NCBI RefSeq assembly: GCF_019343475.1
Contig: NZ_CP072453.1
Coordinates: 2,976,001-3,040,000 of the forward strand
Length of the DNA stretch: 64,000 nt
Reading direction: 5' to 3'
Source: Providencia sp. R33
GTDB taxonomy: Bacteria; Pseudomonadota; Gammaproteobacteria; Enterobacterales; Enterobacteriaceae
The position numbers and the translations under genes were made by a program. Below the pieces are notes generated by a model, which did no database searches, was not told the DNA's origin, and saw nothing but the letters and a program-made list of their open reading frames with translations. Below, piece after piece: positions 36,310 through 45,239 of the stretch (position 1 is the first letter of the stretch; each line of letters begins with the position of its first letter).

Positions 36310-37443
36310 ATGGAAAGTGCTAAAAGGAATTTGATTAAGGCGGGGTTAGCAATGGCGACATTAAGTGTAATACCTTTCCCTGTTGTCGCAGCCGCAATGC
36401 CCAAGGTGACAGACATCCTTGGACGCACTATTGCTTACCCAGAAAATGCACAGAGAATTTATTTGGCTGACCCATCACTGGTTTTTCTCTTTGCCGCATT
36501 GGGAATGACCAAGTTTGTGGAAAAACTTGTCGCTGTTCCCAGTAACTTTCGTACTGCTGATTTGCGTAGCTACCAACAATACTGTACGGCTTTTCCTAAG
36601 ATTGAACAATTACCCCACCTCCCCGCGATTGGCGGGGCGCAGGCTAATTTGGAAACGATTTTAGAGCTCAAGCCAAACATTATTTTTACGACAACAGGCA
36701 CATTTGCAGGTTTACAAGCCAATGGGCTTCTCACACTTTTACTGCGCGCTAATATTCCTGTTATTGCCCTCGATATGAGTGTTGACCCACTCACTAATAC
36801 GCCGAAAAGCATTGCGATTATGGGGGAAGTCTTTGGTTTACAAGAAAGGGCTAATCGCATCAATCGATTTATTAAAACACAGCTAGATAATGTAAAAACT
36901 CGCCTCGCTAATGCAAATCCTATAAGACCAAAAGTACTCCTTGAGCGTGCTGCGGGCTTTACGGAAGAGTGTTGCTTAGCCTACGGAAACGGAAATTTTG
37001 GCCAGTTTCTCTCGTTTGCAGGTGGAGAGAATATTGCTAACCAATACATTCATGGAACATATGGCGTTCTAAACCAAGAGACGATTATTCACACCCAAGC
37101 TCAAATGGTGATTGTTACAGGTACCGATTGGAGTGGCTATAACCCGAAAGGTAATTGGGTAGGATTAGGCCCTGGAGCGGATTTACTGCTAGCGAAACAA
37201 AGGCTTAAAATTTTAATGCAGCGTAATGCCTTTAAAACATTGCATGCAGTCAAACAGCAGCATGTCCATGCTATTTGGCACACTTTTTACGACAGCCCAT
37301 TTGGCTTTATCGCCGCTCTAAAATTTGCGACTTGGTTGCACCCTAGCATATTCCCTGATCTGGATGTTAATACGGTTTTCAAAGATTTTACTGAACAGTT
37401 CTTACCCATCAAGTGGCAAGAAGGCTACTGGGTTTCCCTTTAA
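36310..37443 (+). CDS. FepB/FhuD-type iron ABC transporter substrate-binding protein
   Basis: This periplasmic siderophore- or cobalamin-type binding protein has 377 residues. The ATG at 36310 follows AGGTAAG and gives an N-terminal signal (KRNLIKAGLAMATLSVIPFPVVAAA). The mature protein starts PKVTDILGRTIAYPENAQRI, the hallmark of the PF01497 class, and has NLETILELKPNIIFTTTG and DSPFGFIAALKFATWLHP. No permease or ATPase gene accompanies it here, so it would have to use a transporter encoded elsewhere. It lies 19 bases after the receptor and 11 before the next gene. Confidence 0.9.
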   Translation: MESAKRNLIKAGLAMATLSVIPFPVVAAAMPKVTDILGRTIAYPENAQRIYLADPSLVFLFAALGMTKFVEKLVAVPSNFRTADLRSYQQYCTAFPKIEQLPHLPAIGGAQANLETILELKPNIIFTTTGTFAGLQANGLLTLLLRANIPVIALDMSVDPLTNTPKSIAIMGEVFGLQERANRINRFIKTQLDNVKTRLANANPIRPKVLLERAAGFTEECCLAYGNGNFGQFLSFAGGENIANQYIHGTYGVLNQETIIHTQAQMVIVTGTDWSGYNPKGNWVGLGPGADLLLAKQRLKILMQRNAFKTLHAVKQQHVHAIWHTFYDSPFGFIAALKFATWLHPSIFPDLDVNTVFKDFTEQFLPIKWQEGYWVSL

Positions 37444-37454
37444 AACAGAGGCTT

Positions 37455-38558
37455 ATGATGACCACAATTTATTCCCCTGACCCACTACGAACCCAAGTTG
37501 AAAAACAAAGCCATGGGCAACGAACCATTATTTACAGCCCTAAAGGGCAGCCTAACTATGTCTTTATCGTACCCCAGTTTGATTTACAAGAAATTAGCTC
37601 CTCTCTAGGCACTGGTATCCATCCTGCTTTTATTATTAATGAGCGCCCTATTGATGCCTTTTTCTACGCCTGTTACAGCGCAAGTTTGCGAGATGGTGAA
37701 TTAATTAGCCAACCCAATCAGCCACCCGCATGCAATTTAAATTTAGCGCAATTTCAATCATTAGCGCAGCAATCAGGTAAAGGCTGTCATATCAGTACTA
37801 ACGCCGAGTGGAGCGCCATCTCAGCCTTAGCTAATCAGTATAATAACCTTATTCATGGTAATACGGATTACGGCCGTAATTATTTTAACCATGATGAATT
37901 TATTCCACGAATTGACGGGCTAGCGACTGGCGATTTGCAAGGCACACCAACAACCCCAACCAATGCACAATGGGAAAGCTGGTACCATAATCACCAACTT
38001 TCAGGGATAAGCGATTTAGTTGGTAACCTTTGGGAGTGGCAAACAGGGGTTCGCCTAGTTGCTGGCGAAATTCAAATCATAAAAAATAGTGATGCCGCTA
38101 TTCATCTTGATGACGCATTGTTAGATTGGCGAGCTATTGATATGAGCAGTGGTGAGTTAATCCCCCCTAATAGCCCATCAAGTGCAAAATATGATTCACC
38201 AATAGCCAAACTTGATGGCAATGCTGGCACCCCAATAATCTCGGCACAAATCCATCATTTTAATGGTGACCCAACGGATTCAGGCTACCCGCAGGGCCTG
38301 TTGGACAGTCCTTTTCGATTGGTTGGAACGACCGAAGGTGAACAAATTCCGACTTTATTGAAGATATTGGGTCTCGCACCCTACAAAGTTAAACAATCAG
38401 ATGATCAAATCTACCTGCGTAACTATGGTGAACGTGCTTTAATGCGCGGTGGTGCATGGTATTCACAACATAGCGCAGGCATTGATGCATTTTGCCTTAG
38501 CCATACTCGATTGCATAAAAGTACCACTGTCGGTGCCCGAACAGCATGGGTTTTGTAG
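37455..38558 (+). CDS. FGE/SUMF1-like (C-type lectin fold) protein of unknown role
   Basis: This 367-residue protein has hallmarks of the formylglycine-generating-enzyme fold: HISTNAEWSAISALA near 125, IHGNTDYGRNYF, SDLVGNLWEWQTGVRLVAGE near 195 and a C-terminal RGGAWYSQHSAG...VGARTAWVL. The paired catalytic Cys residues of true FGE are not seen (one Cys, FCLSHTR, remains), so it is more likely a binding protein of this fold, as in phage and DGR-type receptor-binding proteins, than an enzyme. No signal peptide is visible. The start is one of two adjacent ATGs after AGAGG. It is third in the receptor-binding protein unit, 11 bases after its neighbour. Confidence 0.75.
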   Translation: MMTTIYSPDPLRTQVEKQSHGQRTIIYSPKGQPNYVFIVPQFDLQEISSSLGTGIHPAFIINERPIDAFFYACYSASLRDGELISQPNQPPACNLNLAQFQSLAQQSGKGCHISTNAEWSAISALANQYNNLIHGNTDYGRNYFNHDEFIPRIDGLATGDLQGTPTTPTNAQWESWYHNHQLSGISDLVGNLWEWQTGVRLVAGEIQIIKNSDAAIHLDDALLDWRAIDMSSGELIPPNSPSSAKYDSPIAKLDGNAGTPIISAQIHHFNGDPTDSGYPQGLLDSPFRLVGTTEGEQIPTLLKILGLAPYKVKQSDDQIYLRNYGERALMRGGAWYSQHSAGIDAFCLSHTRLHKSTTVGARTAWVL

Positions 38559-38565
38559 TGGTCTT

Positions 38566-38621
38566 GTTATTCTAAAAAATAATGCTCATCCCCTCATCCA
38601 AGTTATAGAACGAGGGGATGA
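38566..38621 (-). terminator. Terminator of the MHS transporter unit
   Basis: TCATCCCCTC and GAGGGGATGA form a ten-pair perfect stem between convergent genes. On the minus strand it is followed by GCATTATTTTTT, giving a T-tract for the transporter transcript. Confidence 0.8.
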
Positions 38622-38633
38622 ATGGAGAAAAAG

Positions 38634-39818
38634 CTACGTATGAGCGTGCTTTGGTAGTAAATAGGAAATAAAATACGATAACCCACAAACAGCGATAAAT
38701 GCCCCAACGTAAGCTAGGTGATATTGGCTAAGGTAACCGACAATTAAAGGCGTGATCCCTCCAAGAGAAGCTGAAGCGCCATTATAACCAATGCCTAAAA
38801 TTGCCGCCTGCCCATTTGACTTACTGATGAGAACTGCTGATAAATTACACAATATCATTGCTGAATAAACAGACATTAGTAGTTGAGCTATTAGTACGAA
38901 TAATAAGTTATTCTTTTGCAATATGAGATAAAGCGGTGCAGAACAGAAAACCATTAATATAACGCCAATATTAAAAACCTGCTTAGCTGAACTGTATTTA
39001 TCCGTTAGCCAACCACATATTAACATGAGGAGTAAAAGTAAACTTGACGATAAAATTGCGTAATAGTTTTTTATTTCTTCAATCTTTAATTGCTCTATTA
39101 TCAATGATGTTGATAGGCTTTGAGAATAAAATGTAACAGTTCCAGGAATTGTGAATAAAAACACCCAAAACACATTCTTCCAATTAATTGATTGTTTATC
39201 TTTAGAAATCACTTGATAATTTGGAAGATTAAACCTAAACCAAAAACTCATTAATATATTTGCGACCCCTATGAATAAGGGAATTCGCCAACCTATTGAT
39301 TGCATCATATCTTCATTCAGCGTATTTTTTAACACTAAAACAATACCTAAAGAAGCAATAACGCCAAGCAAAGAACTACCGACAATAATAGACGAAACTC
39401 TTGCTTGCTCTCTAGTATGTGCATCTTTAAATAAGTAGGTAATTAAAGATGGATACTCCCCTGCAAAACTAAATGACAAAGCGAGTTGTAATATTAATAT
39501 AGCAACTGGTGTATAGTTACCTAATAGTTCAATAGGTAATATAGCCATCATTAATGTTGCAATACCTGTAATTAAGCTTGTTAATATTAAAGCAGGTTTT
39601 TTCCCAACCGTATCTGCATAGCGCCCTATAATATATCCGCCTAAAGGTCGTATTAAAAAACGCAGTGCAAATATACCCCAAACCATTTCTGTTGCTTGCT
39701 CATAACCTAACTTTGTTAGTTCAGCGCTCAAATAAGTTGATATTGCAGCAAAAACAGCAATATCATAGTATTCAAGTGCATTACCTGCGACGGCACCAAA
39801 CCTGAATTTCCATTTCAT
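38634..39818 (-). CDS. MHS-family major facilitator transporter
   Basis: This 394-residue, 12-segment major facilitator protein is of the metabolite:H+ symporter class. Marks are FRFGAVAGNALEYYDIAVF at the first helix, the RFLIRPLGGYIIGRYADTVGKKPAL motif A region (in part) and SLITYLFKDAHTREQ. The relatives include ProP, KgtP and ShiA; the substrate is not known. It is 57 bases downstream of a LuxR-like gene on the same strand, so the pair is probably an operon. The region is more AT-rich than its flanks, a sign of transfer. Confidence 0.88.
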   Translation of the reverse strand: MKWKFRFGAVAGNALEYYDIAVFAAISTYLSAELTKLGYEQATEMVWGIFALRFLIRPLGGYIIGRYADTVGKKPALILTSLITGIATLMMAILPIELLGNYTPVAILILQLALSFSFAGEYPSLITYLFKDAHTREQARVSSIIVGSSLLGVIASLGIVLVLKNTLNEDMMQSIGWRIPLFIGVANILMSFWFRFNLPNYQVISKDKQSINWKNVFWVFLFTIPGTVTFYSQSLSTSLIIEQLKIEEIKNYYAILSSSLLLLLMLICGWLTDKYSSAKQVFNIGVILMVFCSAPLYLILQKNNLLFVLIAQLLMSVYSAMILCNLSAVLISKSNGQAAILGIGYNGASASLGGITPLIVGYLSQYHLAYVGAFIAVCGLSYFISYLLPKHAHT

Positions 39819-39875
39819 TTTTTTATCCTTATCATCCCTAAGATTTCATACATCATCTATCTTATTCATTGAAAA

Positions 39876-40652
39876 TTAAGGATAATTGACTAAAGTTTCT
39901 AAGCAGGCGAGTGTAATTCCATTTTCTTTTAATGCACTAAATAAGCCACTTGAAGACGCATGAGGGCAAGAAAGTTTCTCTTTAATCCTTTGAATTCGTT
40001 TGTGTTCACACACCTCTGAACATCCCTGCGCATAGCTAATTTCTTTTACTTTACAATGGGATAGTAACATTCTTATTGTAATAATTTCTTTTCGAGTAAA
40101 GCGAATATTTCCAAAACGCATATACTGGTGAATGTCTAAAATTTCACTTTCTAAGTCATTAATACTGTTTTTACCTTCTATTGGTATATCTAAACTGCTT
40201 CTTAATGGTAAATAATTTTCATCACTTTGTTTCCATACTCCGTGAGTATAATCAGAAATAATAGGTCGGCATTTATATATTGCCATTATATCTTTTATCG
40301 ATAACTTTCTTTTAGAATTAATTGACGTAATTTCATATACACTTCCATATTTAGCACAAAAATCCACTTTTAGTTTACACTTATCTGTTCTTAATAAGGT
40401 GTTCATATATTCTTTTGAGTAGTTACTCCAGTACTGTATCCCTGTCGATAGCCGCTCACCAATCACTTTATCCAAATCCGCATCCCAATACATCAAAACC
40501 CAATCATAATTACTCGATGTAGTATAGACCTGCCTATTTAAAATATCTACTTTTGAAAAAGACAAGTCAATATCATTCCAATCAAAATAATTAGAAAAAG
40601 TATTTTTTAAACCTGAACACGTTTTTTCCAAGAGATCACCCTTAACATCCAT
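39876..40652 (-). CDS. Cys-rich LuxR-like transcriptional regulator
   Basis: This 258-residue protein shows a C-terminal segment compatible with a LuxR/GerE-type helix-turn-helix (FTRKEIITIRMLLSHCKVKEIS... then HKRIQRIKEKLSC, about residues 180-230), but it is divergent from the classical pattern. The N-terminal part has no recognised ligand domain. It has nine Cys, four or five of them in the DNA-binding part, which is unusual for LuxR. It probably controls the MHS transporter directly downstream. The inducing signal is unknown and the LuxR call is moderate. Confidence 0.65.
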   Translation of the reverse strand: MDVKGDLLEKTCSGLKNTFSNYFDWNDIDLSFSKVDILNRQVYTTSSNYDWVLMYWDADLDKVIGERLSTGIQYWSNYSKEYMNTLLRTDKCKLKVDFCAKYGSVYEITSINSKRKLSIKDIMAIYKCRPIISDYTHGVWKQSDENYLPLRSSLDIPIEGKNSINDLESEILDIHQYMRFGNIRFTRKEIITIRMLLSHCKVKEISYAQGCSEVCEHKRIQRIKEKLSCPHASSSGLFSALKENGITLACLETLVNYP

Positions 40653-40840
40653 AATAATTCCTTTTAATATAATTAAATGTTAATAAAAAAATAATAACCA
40701 AGGATATATATCACTATCACAGAATAAAAAATATTCAAAGTATAATTTAATAATAGTATTAAAAAAAAGAAAATAAAAAATACAGTAATATTATTCTTAA
40801 AACTACCAAGCATTATTCAACTAATAACACTGGAGATATT

Positions 40841-41062
40841 ATGAAAAAAGATTGGCACCCTGCTGATATCATTGCAGCAATAAAGAAAAAGGGATCTTCT
40901 CTTTCCGAAATATCACGTTCTGTTGGCTTAAATTCGTCCACACTGAACAACGCACTTTCAAGGCGCTGGCCAAAAGGAGAAAGAATTATTGCTGAATTTT
41001 TAGGTGTCACGCCGGCTGAAATTTGGCCATCTCGCTATCATGACCGAGAGCAAAAGGACTAA
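40841..41062 (+). CDS. Nlp/Ner-family DNA-binding protein
   Basis: This 73-residue protein is nearly all helix-turn-helix: MKKDWHPADIIAAIKKKGSSLSEIS then LNNALSRRWPKGERIIAEFLG and PAEIWPSRY. It matches the Ner/SfsB/Nlp class first known from phage Mu. A GGAG site precedes the ATG by about nine bases. It is alone between the LuxR-like gene (divergent) and sugE. Targets are unknown. Confidence 0.88.
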   Translation: MKKDWHPADIIAAIKKKGSSLSEISRSVGLNSSTLNNALSRRWPKGERIIAEFLGVTPAEIWPSRYHDREQKD

Positions 41063-41099
41063 GTATTTTATGCCTGACGATGTATCCAAAAAGCAGTAA

Positions 41100-41136
41100 A
41101 GGCGGATGGCTTATTACCTCACCCGCCTGTTTTTTA
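41100..41136 (+). terminator. Terminator after the Nlp-like gene
   Basis: AGGCGG and CCGCCT pair, with a weaker inner extension, followed by G and seven T. It lies between convergent nlp-like and sugE genes. Confidence 0.75.
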
Positions 41137-41146
41137 TATTAAGTCA

Positions 41147-41461
41147 TTAACTCGATACTTTGAGGCCAATTAACCCAGTGATAATCAAAACAAGGCTTAA
41201 TAAGCGGAACATATTGGCGGATTCACCAAGGAAAATAATCCCGACAATTGCTGTACCCACTGCACCAATCCCTGTCCAGATTGCGTAAGCCGTTCCGACA
41301 GGTAAATCACGCATTGCATAGGCTAATAAACCCATACTGGCGATAATCGCGACAATCGTAATAATACTGGGTGTTAAGCGTGTAAAGCCGTGAGTATATT
41401 TTAACCCTACAGCCCAAACCACTTCGAGTAAACCTGCGAATAAAAGGACGATCCATGCCAT
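41147..41461 (-). CDS. sugE: Guanidinium exporter Gdx (SugE), SMR family
   Basis: This four-helix small multidrug resistance protein is of the Gdx branch, which exports guanidinium in exchange for protons. The start MAWIVLLFAGLLEVVWAVG follows a GGGAG site by eight bases and gives 104 residues. The essential Glu (LLEVVW, residue 13) is present, as is the KYTHGFTRLTPS motif typical of SugE. A guanidine-II riboswitch precedes it. Confidence 0.95.
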   Translation of the reverse strand: MAWIVLLFAGLLEVVWAVGLKYTHGFTRLTPSIITIVAIIASMGLLAYAMRDLPVGTAYAIWTGIGAVGTAIVGIIFLGESANMFRLLSLVLIITGLIGLKVSS

Positions 41462-41485
41462 GGTCGTTACTCCCATGAATAACTC

Positions 41486-41531
41486 GGGGTCGTCCCCATA
41501 ATTAAATGACGTGATTCAGGTCGTCCTGAAT
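41486..41531 (-). ncRNA. Guanidine-II (mini-ykkC) riboswitch before sugE
   Basis: Read on the minus strand, two hairpins each carry an ACGA loop: ATTCAGG-ACGA-CCTGAAT and GGGG-ACGA-CCCC, joined by a short AT-rich linker. This is the defining architecture of the guanidine-II class. The second hairpin ends about 11 bases before the GGGAG ribosome site of sugE, fitting translational control. Confidence 0.93.
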
Positions 41532-41728
41532 ACGTGTGATGTGTCTCTCATTATAAACATTCGCCAGCACAGACTCAAGCAACGAAAAATAACAAATAAG
41601 CGTAAATTGGCGATCTTCTTTAACCTATTTATTCTGTTTTTCGCCAATAAGCATCATTGTCATCGCACTGCGCGCCTAGCAAAGGTAAAGTAGGAAATCT
41701 TATCGGGTCTATTCATCGAGAAAATAGC

Positions 41729-42637
41729 ATGAGTTTCAAAGATATATTACTTGCCCTCTGTGTGGTAATTATTTGGGGCGTTAACTTTGTGATTATCAAA
41801 CTTGGTGTCACAGCGCTTCCCCCATTACTCCTTGGGGCATTACGATTTGTTTTTGTTGCCTTTCCTGCCATTTTTATTTTCAAGCGGCCTAAAATTCCGT
41901 TCAAATTATTATTGTTGTACGGCTTAACCATTAGCTTTGGCCAATTTGCCTTTTTATTTTGCGCCATCCGCGTTGGTATGCCTGCAGGGATCACCTCCGT
42001 TATTTTGCAATCTCAAGCCTTTTTCACCTTATTACTTGGGGCCATGATTTTAAAGGAAACACTACAACCAACCCATTTCATTGGCATGTTTATCGCTATC
42101 GCAGGGTTGACCGTGTTAGCCAATGGTGCAACTGCGGGCGGATTAGATGATATCCCAATGCTCGGTTTAGCCTTCACATTAATTGCTGGCTTATCATGGG
42201 CTTGTGGGAATATTACCAACAGAATTATCATGCAACACGAAGGCACAGAAAAATGCAGTGCTTTGTCACTCGTGAGCTGGAGCGCGCTGATCCCCATTAT
42301 TCCATTCCTAATTAGTTCATGGATCCTTGAAGGTGAAGATGCCATTGTCGACGGGTTATCTGGCTTTAATTGGTCTGTGCTCGGTGTGATTTTGTATTTG
42401 GCGTATTTATCCACTTTTGTCGGCTATGGCTTATGGGGCGTACTGCTTGGACGCTACGAAGCATGGCGTGTTGCACCGTTTTCATTATTGGTACCCGTGT
42501 TCGGTTTAAGCAGCAGTGCATTATTCCTCGGTGAGCACATTAATAGCATACAAGTTGCTGGTTTAATTTTGATCATGTTTGGTCTTATTACGACACTTTT
42601 TGGCAAAAAAATTATCCAACGCTTAAGACACGCCTAA
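41729..42637 (+). CDS. EamA-family transporter (EamA/YdeD-like)
   Basis: This 302-residue, ten-helix drug/metabolite transporter has two EamA repeats (residues about 5-130 and 150-290). E. coli EamA exports cysteine/O-acetylserine, and this protein has a similar start (MSFKDILLALCVVIIWGVNF) and FVGYGLWGVLLGRYEAWRVAPFSLLVPVFG (in part). The start at 41729 is chosen because the ORF before it is not conserved. It is divergent from sugE. The substrate is inferred only. Confidence 0.85.
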   Translation: MSFKDILLALCVVIIWGVNFVIIKLGVTALPPLLLGALRFVFVAFPAIFIFKRPKIPFKLLLLYGLTISFGQFAFLFCAIRVGMPAGITSVILQSQAFFTLLLGAMILKETLQPTHFIGMFIAIAGLTVLANGATAGGLDDIPMLGLAFTLIAGLSWACGNITNRIIMQHEGTEKCSALSLVSWSALIPIIPFLISSWILEGEDAIVDGLSGFNWSVLGVILYLAYLSTFVGYGLWGVLLGRYEAWRVAPFSLLVPVFGLSSSALFLGEHINSIQVAGLILIMFGLITTLFGKKIIQRLRHA

Positions 42638-42980
42638 GATAATGCATTTGATTACCGACGGTTTTTCGCTTTCGGTAATCAATGCACTCTATTCGTTTTC
42701 GCTCTATTATTTCCTTTTCTTATTTTAGTTGAAAACACCACAAAAAATTCAAAATCCAGATAACCATCCAATCCAGTTACTATTCGCTAGATCAAAACCA
42801 GATAAAATCCAATAAATATTCTTAGATTAGTGATGTTCACTGCAATTCTCGAATTTATCTCAAATTTCAATTAGGTGTCTCGTTTTAGCTACTTTTTCTT
42901 TAACTTAACTATGGCTATATCTTCCTCAGTTTTACTTAAATAAATAACAAATATCATTCATTGAACAGATGGGGATGGCT
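42638..42980. promoter_or_regulatory. eamA-cstA intergenic region
   Basis: A long hairpin at 42643-42687 (TGCATTTGATTACCGA with TCGGTAATCAATGCA) follows the EamA gene and may end its transcript, though the T-tract is poor. The rest is AT-rich; an imperfect dyad AGTGA-TGT-TCACT is seen near 42830. No clear CRP site is seen, although cstA is CRP-dependent in E. coli. Confidence 0.5.
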
Positions 42981-45074
42981 ATGGGTAAACAATTTATTTG
43001 GATTGCGCTCGCTCTGCTCGGTGCTTTTTCACTCGGTTACATCGCCTTGTATCGTGGCGAGCAGATCAATGCACTGTGGATTGTAGTAGCAGCCGTGTGT
43101 ATTTACTTGATTGCATACCGCTATTATGGGCTGTTTATTGCGAAAAAAGTTCTGCAAGTTGATGAAACACGCATGACTCCCGCAATTCGCCATAATGATG
43201 GATTAGATTACGTTCCAACAGATAAAAAAGTGTTATTTGGTCACCATTTTGCGGCGATTGCAGGTGCAGGTCCTTTAGTTGGCCCTGTGCTTGCTGCGCA
43301 AATGGGTTACCTGCCGGGTATGCTGTGGCTGCTTGCTGGGGTGGTATTAGCAGGTGCCGTTCAAGACTTTATGGTGTTGTTTGTTTCTACGCGCCGTGAT
43401 GGCCGCTCACTTGGCGAGTTAGTCAAAGAAGAAATGGGCAATACCGCGGGTGTGCTGGCACTAATTGCCTGTTTTATGATCATGGTGATCATCTTAGCGG
43501 TACTCGCGATGATCGTGGTAAAAGCCTTAACTCACAGCCCTTGGGGAACCTACACGGTCGCCTTTACGATTCCACTGGCGATTTTTATGGGAATTTATAC
43601 CCGTTATATTCGCCCAGGTCGCATTGGTGAAGTATCTATTATCGGGCTCGTATTCCTTGTTTTCGCCATTATTTCAGGTGGATGGGTTGCTGAAAGTGAA
43701 ACATGGGCACCGTACTTTGACTACACAGGCGTGCAATTAACGTGGATGTTAGTCGGATACGGCTTTGTTGCCGCTGTTTTACCCGTTTGGTTGCTGCTTG
43801 CACCACGTGACTACCTTTCGACATTCTTAAAAATCGGGACCATTATTGGCCTCGCAATTGGTATTTTAATTTTAAACCCAAACCTGCAAATGCCATCACT
43901 AACGAAATATATTGATGGTACAGGCCCTGTGTGGGCGGGTGATTTGTTCCCGTTCTTATTTATTACGATTGCCTGTGGGGCAGTTTCTGGCTTCCACGCG
44001 CTGATCTCTTCCGGTACAACACCGAAAATGTTAGCTAATGAGAACCAAGCTTGCTTCATCGGTTACGGCGGCATGTTAATGGAGTCATTTGTTGCCATCA
44101 TGGCGTTAGTCGCAGCGTGTGTGATTGACCCTGGCGTGTATTTTGCCATGAATAGCCCAATGGCGATGTTAGCACCAGCTGGCACCGAAGATGTGGTCGC
44201 ATCTGCCGCGCAAGTAGTCAGTAGTTGGGGCTTCCAAATCACCCCTGAGCAGCTCAACACCATTGCCAGCGAAGTGGGTGAAACCAGTATTATCTCCCGT
44301 GCCGGTGGTGCGCCAACGCTTGCTGTTGGGATGGCCTATATTCTGCATGGGGCGCTTGGCGGGCTGATGAATGTAGCTTTCTGGTATCACTTTGCGATTT
44401 TATTCGAAGCCCTGTTTATCTTAACCGCTGTTGATGCAGGAACCCGTGCGGCACGCTTTATGCTGCAAGACTTACTGGGTGTCGTTTCCCCATCGCTAAA
44501 ACGGACAGATTCCTTACCCGCAAACTTGATTGCAACTGCGCTGTGTGTGCTCGCGTGGGGATATTTCCTTCATCAAGGCGTTGTGGACCCACTGGGCGGT
44601 ATTAATACCTTGTGGCCACTGTTTGGTATCGCAAACCAAATGTTGGCAGGTATGGCGTTAATGCTGTGTGCTGTGGTACTGTTCAAAATGAAACGCCAAA
44701 AATACGCATGGGTTGCCCTCGTCCCAACGGCTTGGTTACTGATTTGTACCATGACCGCTGGCTGGGAAAAGACCTTCAGTGAAGATGCCCGTGTTGGTTT
44801 CTTAGCTGTAGCGAATAAATTCCAAGCGATGATTGATAGCGGTAATATTCCAGCACAATATACGGAATCTCAGCTCACACAGTTGATTTTCAATAACCGT
44901 TTAGACGCTGGCTTAACGATTTTCTTTATGATTGTTGTGGTTTTACTGGCTCTGTTCTCCATCCGCACCGCGCTTAAAGCGTTAAAATCAAGTGAACCAA
45001 CCGCGAATGAAGTGCCATATGAGCCAATGCCAGCCAACTACGAAGAAATCGTGGCCAATACGCGCCATCATTGA
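42981..45074 (+). CDS. cstA: Pyruvate/peptide transporter CstA
   Basis: CstA is a large inner-membrane carbon-starvation transporter, implicated in peptide and pyruvate uptake. The third ATG (MGKQFIWIALALLGAF) is preferred, with GGGG six bases before it. The 697-residue protein is nearly colinear with E. coli CstA: HNDGLDYVPTDKKVLFGHHF (in part), GAGPLVGPVLAAQMGYLPG, ISSGTTPKMLANE, and GINTLWPLFGIANQMLAG. It is closer to CstA than to BtsT. ybdD lies downstream as in E. coli, but an ERIC insertion of about 205 bases separates them. Confidence 0.97.
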   Translation: MGKQFIWIALALLGAFSLGYIALYRGEQINALWIVVAAVCIYLIAYRYYGLFIAKKVLQVDETRMTPAIRHNDGLDYVPTDKKVLFGHHFAAIAGAGPLVGPVLAAQMGYLPGMLWLLAGVVLAGAVQDFMVLFVSTRRDGRSLGELVKEEMGNTAGVLALIACFMIMVIILAVLAMIVVKALTHSPWGTYTVAFTIPLAIFMGIYTRYIRPGRIGEVSIIGLVFLVFAIISGGWVAESETWAPYFDYTGVQLTWMLVGYGFVAAVLPVWLLLAPRDYLSTFLKIGTIIGLAIGILILNPNLQMPSLTKYIDGTGPVWAGDLFPFLFITIACGAVSGFHALISSGTTPKMLANENQACFIGYGGMLMESFVAIMALVAACVIDPGVYFAMNSPMAMLAPAGTEDVVASAAQVVSSWGFQITPEQLNTIASEVGETSIISRAGGAPTLAVGMAYILHGALGGLMNVAFWYHFAILFEALFILTAVDAGTRAARFMLQDLLGVVSPSLKRTDSLPANLIATALCVLAWGYFLHQGVVDPLGGINTLWPLFGIANQMLAGMALMLCAVVLFKMKRQKYAWVALVPTAWLLICTMTAGWEKTFSEDARVGFLAVANKFQAMIDSGNIPAQYTESQLTQLIFNNRLDAGLTIFFMIVVVLLALFSIRTALKALKSSEPTANEVPYEPMPANYEEIVANTRHH

Positions 45075-45116
45075 TTTTTGCGGAAAAGCTTGTCACTGTT
45101 TAGGACATATACTCTT

Positions 45117-45239
45117 TCTCCAAAATAATTCACGTTGGAGCAAGGCGGCAAAGAAGATAATCCCTAGGAGCATACTCCAGTATGTGACTAGGGTTAGCGA
45201 ATGAAGCCAACGCAGCAACAGCGTGAAATATGAAGGAGA
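45117..45239. repeat. Full-length ERIC element between cstA and ybdD
   Basis: This 123-base element has terminal inverted repeats TCTCC...TTCACG (45117-45134) and CGTGAAATATGAAGGAGA (45222-45239), the central ERIC palindrome around ACTCCAGTATGTGAC and the conserved GAAGCCAACG. Confidence 0.92.

Noticed and set aside
37455..38558. FGE-fold protein as a target of a diversity-generating retroelement
   Set aside because: No reverse transcriptase, template repeat or adenine-biased variable repeat is seen in the window.
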